Assembly: GCA_052139675.1 (NCBI GenBank)
Contig: JBKQWE010000013.1
Coordinates: 1-64,000, forward strand
Reading direction: 5' to 3'
Length of the DNA stretch: 64,000 nucleotides
Source of the DNA: JBEKCB01 sp052139675
GTDB lineage: Bacteria; Planctomycetota; Brocadiia; CAIUPP01
In this document: piece after piece, positions 25,691-32,874 of the stretch
Layout of the letters: each line of letters opens with the position of its first letter
Numbering within the stretch: the first letter of the stretch is position 1
Made by a program: the position numbers and the translations under genes
Notes under the pieces: generated by a model
Database searches by the model: none
The model's input: the letters and a program-made list of their open reading frames with translations, nothing else
What the model was told of the DNA's origin: nothing

Positions 25691-27028
25691 TCAACATTGC
25701 GCCTGGACCACTGCGTACGTGTTGTCGAGGATAAAGCGCATTTCCCGCTCCCGGACGCACAAAGGCAGGAACAGGTAAAAGATGTGCCCGAGCGGCCGCA
25801 GGACCAGGTTTCTCTTCAGCCCCTCGCGGTAGATTTTCAACCCGATGCGCTCCCGCGCGCCGAAGGGCTCCTTCGTGCGGCGGTCCTTGACCAGTTCGAT
25901 CGCCCCGATCAACCCGATCTGCCGGACGTCTCCGACGATCGGCAGAGAGCGAAACCGCTCCAGCCCGTCGCGGAACTGCGGCAGCAGCCCGCGCACGCGC
26001 GCGAGGGTGTTCTCTTCCTCGAAGACGCGCAGGCTCGCCAGCGCGGCGGCGCAGGCGATGGGATTCGCCGTGTACGTGTGCCCGTGGTAGAAGGTTTTGC
26101 GTTGCGCGTCGTCGGCACAGAACGCCCGGTAGACGCGCTCCGTCGTCAGCGTCGCGCCCAGCGGCAGCGCTCCGGAGGTGATGCCCTTCGAGAGGCAGAT
26201 GAAGTCCGGCCGGACGTGCGCGTGCTCGCAGGCGAACATCTTCCCGGTGCGGCCGAAGCCCGTGGCGACCTCATCCAGGATGAGGTGCACGCCGTGCTTC
26301 GCCGCCAGCTTTCCCACGCGGTCCAGATACTTCGGCGGGTAGATGATCATCCCGCCTGCCGCCATGACCAGCGGCTCGAGGATGATCCCGGCGATCTCCC
26401 GGCTGCGTTTCTTGAGGAGCCTTTCCAGCGGGCGCGCGCACTCGACTGCGCAGTTCTCCGGTTCCTGGCCTGCCGGGCAGCGATAGCAGTAAGGCGAGGG
26501 CATCTTGTACGTCCGGAACATCAGCGGCGCGAATCGCTCGTTGAACAGGCTGACGCCGCTGACGCTCATCGCGCCGACCGTGTCGCCGTGGTAGCCCCGG
26601 TCCAGCGCGACGAACCGCCGCTTCTCCGGCCGGCCGACGTTCTGCCAGTACTGGAAAGACATCTTCAGCGCGACCTCGACGGCGGTCGAGCCGTTGTCGG
26701 AAAAGAAGAGCTTCGTCAGCCGGCGCGGCGCCAGGGCGGTGAGCTTCTCGGCCAGGAGGACGGCCGGCCTGTGCGTGAACCCGGCGAAGAGGACGTGGTC
26801 GAGCGAGGCGGCCTGCCGGCGGATCGCCTCGCGGATGCGCGGATGGTTGTGTCCGTGGACGTTGCACCACCAGCTGGAGATGGTGTCGTAATACCACTGT
26901 CCGCCGGCGCCGTAGAGTTTGAGACCGCGGGCCTTTTCGATGAGGATCGGCGGCAGGCGCCGGCAGTCCTTCATCTGCGTGTACGGATGCCAGTTATGCT
27001 TCAGGTCTCTTGCGATCCAGCCGTTCAT
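25691..27028 (-). CDS. bioA: Adenosylmethionine-8-amino-7-oxononanoate aminotransferase BioA
   Basis: 445 residues. Class III aminotransferase converting KAPA to DAPA with SAM as amino donor. Visible signatures are NWHPYTQMKD near the N-terminus, WWCNVHGHNHP, FFSDNGSTAVEVALKM, LILDEVATGFGRTG and the PLP lysine in LSKGITSGALPLG. It is the last gene of the operon and overlaps bioD by 35 bases. The length is normal. Confidence 0.96.
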   Translation of the reverse strand: MNGWIARDLKHNWHPYTQMKDCRRLPPILIEKARGLKLYGAGGQWYYDTISSWWCNVHGHNHPRIREAIRRQAASLDHVLFAGFTHRPAVLLAEKLTALAPRRLTKLFFSDNGSTAVEVALKMSFQYWQNVGRPEKRRFVALDRGYHGDTVGAMSVSGVSLFNERFAPLMFRTYKMPSPYCYRCPAGQEPENCAVECARPLERLLKKRSREIAGIILEPLVMAAGGMIIYPPKYLDRVGKLAAKHGVHLILDEVATGFGRTGKMFACEHAHVRPDFICLSKGITSGALPLGATLTTERVYRAFCADDAQRKTFYHGHTYTANPIACAAALASLRVFEEENTLARVRGLLPQFRDGLERFRSLPIVGDVRQIGLIGAIELVKDRRTKEPFGARERIGLKIYREGLKRNLVLRPLGHIFYLFLPLCVREREMRFILDNTYAVVQAQC

Positions 27029-27704
27029 AGGCGGCCAGCACTTTCTCCGCTACGGGCGCGAAGCGTTTTATCAGCGTGCCCGGACGCCGCGTCCGGGGCA
27101 GCACGCCGAGCGCGCGTTGCCCGCTCAGCGACTCGATGACCTTCGGATTGTCGCGCAGGACGAGCGTCTTCTCCGTGCCCGGCAGATTGTTGAAGACGAC
27201 TCCGAGAATCTTCATCTTCCGCGCCTTCAGCGCTTCCAGACTGAGCAGCGTGTGATTGATTGCGCCGAGCCGATTGCCGGCCACCAGCAACACCGGCAGA
27301 TCGAGTTCCTGCGCCAGGTCAATCAGCAGTCGCTTCCGGCTGAACGGGACCATCAGGCCGCCGGTGCCCTCGACGATCACGAAATCGAAATGCCGCGAGA
27401 GGCGCAGGAAGGCGCGGCGGATCCGGCTCGCGGCGATCCGCGCGCCGGCCAGTTCCGCGGCCAGGTGCGGCGACGCCGGCGCCGCGTACGCCGCTGGGAC
27501 CATCGCGCGCAGGAAGCCCCGGAACTCGTTTCGGCTGCGGCCCATCCAGCGCAGGTGCTCGTCCAGGTCGCTCGCGCCGCCTGTCTGAACCCATTTCTGA
27601 GTCGCTACGCGGTATCCGCGCAGCGACAGACTGCGCGCCAGCAGGCCGGTGACCACGGTCTTGCCCACGCCGGTGTCCGTCCCGGCCACGAAGATGGCGC
27701 TCAT
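26994..27704 (-). CDS. bioD: Dethiobiotin synthase BioD
   Basis: 236 residues with the P-loop FVAGTDTGVGKTVVTGLLA at the N-terminus and VEGTGGLMVPFS and VLLVAGNRLGAINHT later on, all typical of ATP-dependent dethiobiotin synthetases. It closes the ureido ring of DAPA. The start overlaps the bioC stop (ATGA). Confidence 0.95.
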   Translation of the reverse strand: MSAIFVAGTDTGVGKTVVTGLLARSLSLRGYRVATQKWVQTGGASDLDEHLRWMGRSRNEFRGFLRAMVPAAYAAPASPHLAAELAGARIAASRIRRAFLRLSRHFDFVIVEGTGGLMVPFSRKRLLIDLAQELDLPVLLVAGNRLGAINHTLLSLEALKARKMKILGVVFNNLPGTEKTLVLRDNPKVIESLSGQRALGVLPRTRRPGTLIKRFAPVAEKVLAAYERLDRKRPEA

Positions 27705-28513
27705 CGTTCCGCCAGGAAAAGGAATGCCTGATACGTCGCCTCAACGCGGCCGAACTCCGCCTCGAAGAGCTTCTCCACTCGTCCGAGCAGCCTCGGTTGC
27801 GCGAGCGAACCGCCCGGCAGCCCGCCACACGAATGGCGGGCAAGCCCGCCGCCGCGCGCGCCGGTGTATTTGATTTTTTCCAGCAGGGCGTGGAGCGATG
27901 GGTACTCTTCGTGCAGGGTTGCGTCGCGGACGGTCACCCGGCCGAAAGAGGCGCGCAGCATCTCGGCGATGCGCTCCTTCTCCAGAAATGTCCTCGAGCG
28001 GACCAGGTTGCCTTCCGCGCGGCCGAGCGCCAGGCGCAGGCAATGGTCCAGCTCGCGGAACGTCTCCGGGCCGAAGATGGAGAAGGCGAGCAGGCCGCCG
28101 TCGTTGAGGGCGTTGCCGCACTGCTTCAGCGCAGCCTCCAGGTCCTCGAACCACTGCAGGGTCGCGTTCGAGGTAACCAGGTCGAACCGCTCGTCCAACA
28201 CCAGCGTCTCGGCGTCGGCGACGAGGAACTCGATCGCTTCGTCCCGCAGTTTCTCCCGCGCGACCTCGACCATGCGCGCGGAGATGTCGCAGGCTTTCAG
28301 GCGTGCCGTCCGGTACCGCTCCCGGAGCAGGCGCGTGTAGTAGCCCGTGCCGCAGCCGATCTCGAAGATGCTCGTCCCGCTCCGCCACGCGGAGCGGGGC
28401 AATTCCGCGAGCAGCGCATCGGCGACCCTGAACTGGACGTTCGCGTACCGGTCGTAGAGCGGCGCGGAGCGCGAGAAGTCGCGGACCATCTTCGCCTTAT
28501 CCAAGGAGGGCAT
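27701..28513 (-). CDS. bioC: Malonyl-ACP O-methyltransferase BioC
   Basis: 270 residues, class I SAM methyltransferase: MVRDFSRSAPLYDRYANVQ at the start, SIFEIGCGTGYYTRLL for SAM binding, and LVTSNATLQWFEDLEA. It methylates malonyl-ACP so that fatty acid synthesis can build pimeloyl chains. Residues about 219-236 (GARGGGLARHSCGGLPGG) are encoded by a GC-rich palindrome (27821-27840) and its flank. This looks like an in-frame repeat insertion in a loop before the final helix. It overlaps bioH by 17 bases. Confidence 0.92.
   Translation of the reverse strand: MPSLDKAKMVRDFSRSAPLYDRYANVQFRVADALLAELPRSAWRSGTSIFEIGCGTGYYTRLLRERYRTARLKACDISARMVEVAREKLRDEAIEFLVADAETLVLDERFDLVTSNATLQWFEDLEAALKQCGNALNDGGLLAFSIFGPETFRELDHCLRLALGRAEGNLVRSRTFLEKERIAEMLRASFGRVTVRDATLHEEYPSLHALLEKIKYTGARGGGLARHSCGGLPGGSLAQPRLLGRVEKLFEAEFGRVEATYQAFLFLAER
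27821..27840. repeat. GC-rich palindrome inside bioC
   Basis: CCCGCCA and TGGCGGG form a perfect 7-base stem with a six-base loop. It resembles the CCCGCC/GGCGGG element between fliN and fliO and lies in frame within bioC. Confidence 0.55.
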
Positions 28514-29192
28514 GGAACACCTTCTTGAACTCCGGGTTCAGGAACGCCGCGTGGCCCGCGTTCTCCATGCAGACCAGCCGCGCGCCCGGCAGCCGCTCCT
28601 TCATCGCCAGCATCTCCCCGATCGGCGCGATGCGGTCCTCGCGCCCGTGGATGAACCGGACCTTCGCATCGGCCGGCGACGTCGAGGCGAGATAGTCGAG
28701 CCCGGCCAGCAGCGGCTCCAATTCCATCTGGTCCAGGTAGCCCCCGAGCAACTCCCGCTCGAACCAGCCGCGCGCCTGGCGCTCGCCGGAGGAAAAGCAC
28801 GCCTCGTAGAACCGGCGCAGATACGCGGCTTTATTCCGCGCCAACCGTCCCTTGATCGCCTCGATCGCCTCCGGCTCATAACGTTCCCGCATGCCGACGG
28901 CAAAGAGCGCCCCCTCGATCACCCGCTCCGGATGCGCGCGCGCGAATTCCAGCGCCAGGTATCCGCCCAGCGACCAGCCCAGCACGGCGACCCGGTCGAG
29001 CCGATGTCTCCGCAGTGCGGAGAGAAGGCCCTCCTGGAAATCGCGCGGCGAAAAGGACACCGCCGCGAGGTAATTGAACTCCAGGTCCAGCGGCCTGAAG
29101 ATCCGGTGATCGGTCGCCCAGCCGGGGACGAGGAGGAGCGTCTCCGCAAAACCGCGCGGGAAAAACTCAAATTGCGACGCCGGACATGTCAT
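28497..29192 (-). CDS. bioH: Pimeloyl-ACP methyl ester esterase, BioH-like
   Basis: 231 residues from the Met at 29192 (a Met at 29213 lies deeper in bioF). It is an alpha/beta hydrolase with TLLLVPGWATDHRIF, the nucleophile elbow GWSLGGYLALEFA, the acid in GREDRIAP and the His in ENAGHAAFL. Its position between bioF and bioC supports the role of releasing pimeloyl-ACP. By sequence alone another carboxylesterase such as BioG or BioV cannot be excluded. Confidence 0.8.
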   Translation of the reverse strand: MTCPASQFEFFPRGFAETLLLVPGWATDHRIFRPLDLEFNYLAAVSFSPRDFQEGLLSALRRHRLDRVAVLGWSLGGYLALEFARAHPERVIEGALFAVGMRERYEPEAIEAIKGRLARNKAAYLRRFYEACFSSGERQARGWFERELLGGYLDQMELEPLLAGLDYLASTSPADAKVRFIHGREDRIAPIGEMLAMKERLPGARLVCMENAGHAAFLNPEFKKVFHALLG

Positions 29193-30318
29193 CGGCAAGC
29201 TTCCGCAGGGCATCCCATGGGTGCAGGGCCGTCAGCGAGAACCGAAGGCGCGCCTGGCCCGGCGGCACGGTCGGCGGACGCACCGCCACGACCCAGTAGC
29301 CTTTCTCCTGCAGCGCCTTCGCGAACGCGAGCGCCCGGCGGTTCTCGCCGAGAACCACCGGCACGATCTGAGAAGCGCCGGCGGCTGCGAATCCCCGCTC
29401 CCGGAGCAGTTCGCGGAACTTGGTGGAACGGTCCAGGACCGTTTCGCGCCGCCAGGGCTCCTCGGCCACAAGGTCGAGGCTGACGCGGTTGCACGCGATG
29501 ACCGCCGGCGGCAATGCCGTGGAGTAGATGAAGCTCCGGCAGGTGTTGACCAGGTAGTCCACGATCGGCCGCGACGCAGCGAGGTACGCGCCGAAGCTCC
29601 CGAGGGCCTTGCTGAAAGTCCCCAGGACCAGCTCGATCCGCCCGGCCAGCCCGTCCGCCTCGACCACGCCCGAGCCGGTCGCGCCGAAGACGCCGGTCGC
29701 GTGCGCCTCGTCCACGAGCATCCGGCAGCCGTGGCGCTCCTTCAGCTCGACGAGTTCGCGCAGCGGCGCGCGGTCACCGTCCATGCTGAAGATCGTCTCC
29801 GTCGCGATCAGCGCGTTCTTGAACCTGGCGCGCTCCTTCTTCAGGAGCGATTCGAGATGCGCCGGATCGTTGTGCCGGAACCGGAAGAGCCGCGCGCCGG
29901 AGAGGCGGATGCCGTCCAGGATGCTGGCATGGCTGGCGCGGTCGGCGAAGGCGGCGTCTCCGCGGCCCAGCAGCGCGCTGAAGATGCCGACGTTGGCCTG
30001 GTAGCCGGAGTTGAAGACCAGCGCGCTTTCCGTGGATTTGAATTGAGCGACGCGCTCTTCGAGGCGGTGGAAGATGTCGAGGTCGCCGCCCATCAGGCGC
30101 GAGGCGCACGCGCCGGCGCCGAACTCGTCGAGGGCTTCCTTCGCCGCCTGCGCCATTCGCGGATGGCCCGTCAGGCCCAGGTAGTCGTTCGAGGAGAGAT
30201 CGAGGTATTCGCGCGCGCCGATGCGGACGCGGCCCTCGCGGCGCGCGGAGATCGGCCGCAGCTCGCGCAGCAGGCCCTCGGTGCGCCGCGCGCTCAGGAA
30301 TTCCTCTATCGCCGCCAT
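29167..30318 (-). CDS. bioF: 8-amino-7-oxononanoate synthase BioF
   Basis: 383 residues from the Met at 30318 (MAAIEEFLSARRTEGLL), which overlaps the bioB end by 13 bases. PLP-dependent alpha-oxoamine synthase: YLDLSSNDYLGLTGHP, SRLMGGDLDIFHRLEE, LVDEAHATGVFGATG and the PLP lysine region GTFSKALGSFGAYLAAS. It condenses pimeloyl-ACP with alanine. The open frame continues upstream inside bioB, but that part is not coding. Confidence 0.95.
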   Translation of the reverse strand: MAAIEEFLSARRTEGLLRELRPISARREGRVRIGAREYLDLSSNDYLGLTGHPRMAQAAKEALDEFGAGACASRLMGGDLDIFHRLEERVAQFKSTESALVFNSGYQANVGIFSALLGRGDAAFADRASHASILDGIRLSGARLFRFRHNDPAHLESLLKKERARFKNALIATETIFSMDGDRAPLRELVELKERHGCRMLVDEAHATGVFGATGSGVVEADGLAGRIELVLGTFSKALGSFGAYLAASRPIVDYLVNTCRSFIYSTALPPAVIACNRVSLDLVAEEPWRRETVLDRSTKFRELLRERGFAAAGASQIVPVVLGENRRALAFAKALQEKGYWVVAVRPPTVPPGQARLRFSLTALHPWDALRKLADDMSGVAI

Positions 30319-31223
30319 GCCTTCTTCACTTCCTCGAGCAGCCCGCGGTCCTCCTGCGCCTCCCGGCCGCGCAAGGTCAGGTAGCCGCCGATCAGCATCC
30401 CGTTGGCGCCGGCCATGAACGCCATCGCCTGGAAATCCTTCAGCACGGACTCGCGGCCGGCGGCGATCTTGATGATCCGGTCGCGCAGGATGCACCGGAA
30501 CAGCGCGATGGTGCGGATCGCGTCCACGCAGGAGACCGGCGCGAGGCTCTCGAACGGCGTGCCGGGGATGCGCACGAGCAGGTTGATCGGCACCGAGGTC
30601 ACACCGAGTTCCTTCAGCAGGAGCGCCATCTCGATGCGGTCGGACCAGCTCTCGCCCAGGCCGATGATGCCGCCGCTGCAGACTTCGAGCCCGGCGCGCT
30701 GCGCGGCGCGGATCGTCTCGATCCGCTCCTCGAAGCGGTGCGTGGTGACCACACGCGAGTAGAAGGCGGGCGACGTCTCGATGTTGTGGTGGTAACGCGA
30801 GAGGCCCGCCTGCTTCAGGAGCGCGAGGCTTTCCTCGCTGAGCCGGCCGAGCGAGGCGCACATGGCGATGCCCACGGTCGAGGTGATCTCCGACACGGCC
30901 TCCGCGATGCGGGCGATCTCATCGCCGGTGAGCCGGTTGCCGCTGGTCACGATGTCGAACCGCGCGGCGCCGATCTCTTTGGCCTGGCGCGCCGCGTGCA
31001 GCATCTCGGCGCGGCTCTTGAGCGGGTACTCGGCCGCGCCGGTGGCGTGGCGGGCCGACTGCGCGCAGAACTTGCAGTCCTCGCCGCACCGGCCCGACTT
31101 GGCGTTCATAATGTTGCAGAGCTCAATGCCGTCGCCGGCCTCGTTGTGCCGCACCGCGTCGGCCCGGCTCAGCAACTCGGCCAGCGGCAGAGCCAGCAGC
31201 GCCTCGATTTCACCTCGGTCCAT
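30306..31223 (-). CDS. bioB: Biotin synthase BioB
   Basis: 305 residues from the Met at 31223 (GAGG five bases upstream). A Met at 31265 would add 14 unconserved residues. Radical SAM enzyme with the cluster motif CGEDCKFC inside MNAKSGRCGEDCKFCAQSA. CSGGIIGLGESWSDRIEMA and RIPGTPFE follow, as expected. It inserts sulfur into dethiobiotin. First gene of the six-gene operon bioB-F-H-C-D-A, with no BirA operator recognised upstream. Confidence 0.95.
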   Translation of the reverse strand: MDRGEIEALLALPLAELLSRADAVRHNEAGDGIELCNIMNAKSGRCGEDCKFCAQSARHATGAAEYPLKSRAEMLHAARQAKEIGAARFDIVTSGNRLTGDEIARIAEAVSEITSTVGIAMCASLGRLSEESLALLKQAGLSRYHHNIETSPAFYSRVVTTHRFEERIETIRAAQRAGLEVCSGGIIGLGESWSDRIEMALLLKELGVTSVPINLLVRIPGTPFESLAPVSCVDAIRTIALFRCILRDRIIKIAAGRESVLKDFQAMAFMAGANGMLIGGYLTLRGREAQEDRGLLEEVKKAWRR

Positions 31224-31265
31224 CCCGCCCTCGCTCGCAAAGGAACGCCCGGAAAGCCTTCCCAT

Positions 31266-31608
31266 GTTACGGCCTTACCGCGCCGCGCGCAAGCGGGTTG
31301 CGGACGCACGATGTAGCGGCACGCGACCCGGAACATTGAAGCCAAAATCTGGCACGGGATTCGCAACGTCAGCAAGTTGGATCAAGTTAGGCGCACCCGG
31401 GTTAATGGAAAGCGAGTTCCTTATACGCATCGAGGCAGAGAACGCTATACGCAAGTCATTATCATCATGCATCTTGGGACTGTGATCTATATACTCTCGG
31501 CCATCGTGGCCGGAAGTATGCAGAAGCAAGGCGGACGTTCCGAACTATGACACGTGCGAATCAGATGCGCCAGATTGCGACGGACAACTCAAGAGTAAAG
31601 GGAATGCC
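31266..31608. other. Divergent spacer between bioB and the pseudopilin gene
   Basis: A 343-base region that must hold the promoters of the biotin operon (minus) and the pseudopilin-FecR gene (plus). It is AT-richer in its right half, with CTATATACT at about 31490. No confident -35/-10 pair, operator or open frame was found. Confidence 0.5.
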
Positions 31609-32799
31609 ATGAACACGCAAGATCGCAGGAAGCGCTACGCGAGAGCCTTCTCGCTGGTTGAGCTTCTGGTCGTACTCGGTGTGATCGCCGCGGTGTCGGC
31701 GATCTCGGCGGGAGTCATTATCCGAGCCCGGCAGGTGTCGCGCGGGATGACGTGCTCGAACAACCTGCGTCAGATCGCAACCGGGTTGCTGACGTACTAC
31801 ACGGAGTACGAGCAAACGCCGTCGTTCGCCGAGGCCACGCTGCCGACGCTGCTGGCCGACGTGATCTCCGAGCCGCAGGTGTTCGTCTGTCCGTCCGCTC
31901 CTTATCCGACCACCGACAGCTACTCGGCGTACTATGTGCCGCGCGAGCCGACGACGGCGACCGGTTTTCTCCTCGGTTGTCCGAACCATACCGTGGAGAA
32001 TTCGACGTTCGGCGCCTTCGGCGCGGGATTGACCCTGAAGGGAAAGACCGAGCCGGTGCTCTGGAACAGTCAACCCGTCGCGGCCGGAAGCCAGGTCACC
32101 GGCGGCACGCTGACCTTCGCCGACGGGACCACCGTCTCCATCAACTCCGGCGTGAACGTGATCGTGCTGGTCTCATTCGACGAAGGACAGGGCCGGATCT
32201 ACAGCGCGGTGAAACTTCCGATCGGCTCGTTGGGCACCATCGAGGTGAAGGCGGCGCATGGGACGCACTTCGACGTGGCCACGCCGGCCTGCACCGCCGG
32301 TGTGCGCGGCACGCAGTTCACCGTCACCACCTCGAAGCCTTCCGGCGAATACCAGACGGAGGTCGCGGTGACGGAAGGCACGGTCTGGGTGGACACGGTC
32401 TGGCCGGGGCCGAGCACCATGGTGCTCCCGGCAGGCAGCTCGCACACTTTCCTTATGACACAGCCCGCCACGCAACCGAACCCTGGCCCGATCGTCGTCA
32501 CAGGGCCGACCATCGGCTACGGCTACGTCACCTGGACGCTGTCGAACGTCAGCCAGCAGGCGTTCACGCTCAACCGGATTTCAATGACCGGGCCCGGCAA
32601 CAACACGTGGAACATGATCACGCTGAACGGCAGCTTGATCTACGCCAGCGCCAGTCCGCTGCCGGTCAATACGACCATTTCTTCCGGCTGGCTGGGAACT
32701 CCATCGCAGCTCACCATCGGTGCAGGGCAGGAGGAGGCGCTGACGGTGCAGGTGGCGCCGCTGACGGAAGGCTCGAGCTACTCGCTGAGCGTGCAGTAA
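31609..32799 (+). CDS. Pseudopilin-type protein with FecR domain
   Basis: 396 residues. The N-terminus is a type IV pilin-like signal: a basic leader (MNTQDRRKRYARA) then FSLVELLVVLGVIAAVSAIS with the conserved Glu at the fifth position. Prepilin peptidase should cleave before Phe. The leader has Ala where Gly is usual. A short pseudopilin-like region (SNNLRQIATGLLTYY) is followed by a FecR domain (about 145-285) with TEPVLWNSQPV, GTIEVKAAHGTHFDVATP, the signature AGVRGTQFTVTTS and EVAVTEGTVWV. The last 110 residues form a beta-rich region. FecR domains normally sit in anti-sigma or outer-membrane sensor proteins, so this combination is unusual. Confidence 0.8.
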   Translation: MNTQDRRKRYARAFSLVELLVVLGVIAAVSAISAGVIIRARQVSRGMTCSNNLRQIATGLLTYYTEYEQTPSFAEATLPTLLADVISEPQVFVCPSAPYPTTDSYSAYYVPREPTTATGFLLGCPNHTVENSTFGAFGAGLTLKGKTEPVLWNSQPVAAGSQVTGGTLTFADGTTVSINSGVNVIVLVSFDEGQGRIYSAVKLPIGSLGTIEVKAAHGTHFDVATPACTAGVRGTQFTVTTSKPSGEYQTEVAVTEGTVWVDTVWPGPSTMVLPAGSSHTFLMTQPATQPNPGPIVVTGPTIGYGYVTWTLSNVSQQAFTLNRISMTGPGNNTWNMITLNGSLIYASASPLPVNTTISSGWLGTPSQLTIGAGQEEALTVQVAPLTEGSSYSLSVQ

Positions 32800-32824
32800 G
32801 CACGGACGATGGACGCCGGACGTA

Positions 32825-32874
32825 AGACCACGGGCGATGGGCGACTGAAGAGGGTCGCCTATCGCCCGTGGTCT
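32825..32874. terminator. Bidirectional hairpin between convergent genes
   Basis: Arms 32825-32845 and 32854-32874 pair over 21 positions with a single mismatch (AGACCACGGGCGAT against ATCGCCCGTGGTCT) and an eight-base loop. Pairing continues weakly outward (GGACG/CGTCC). It ends transcription of the pseudopilin gene and abuts the stop codon of the convergent CHASE2 gene. Confidence 0.6.
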
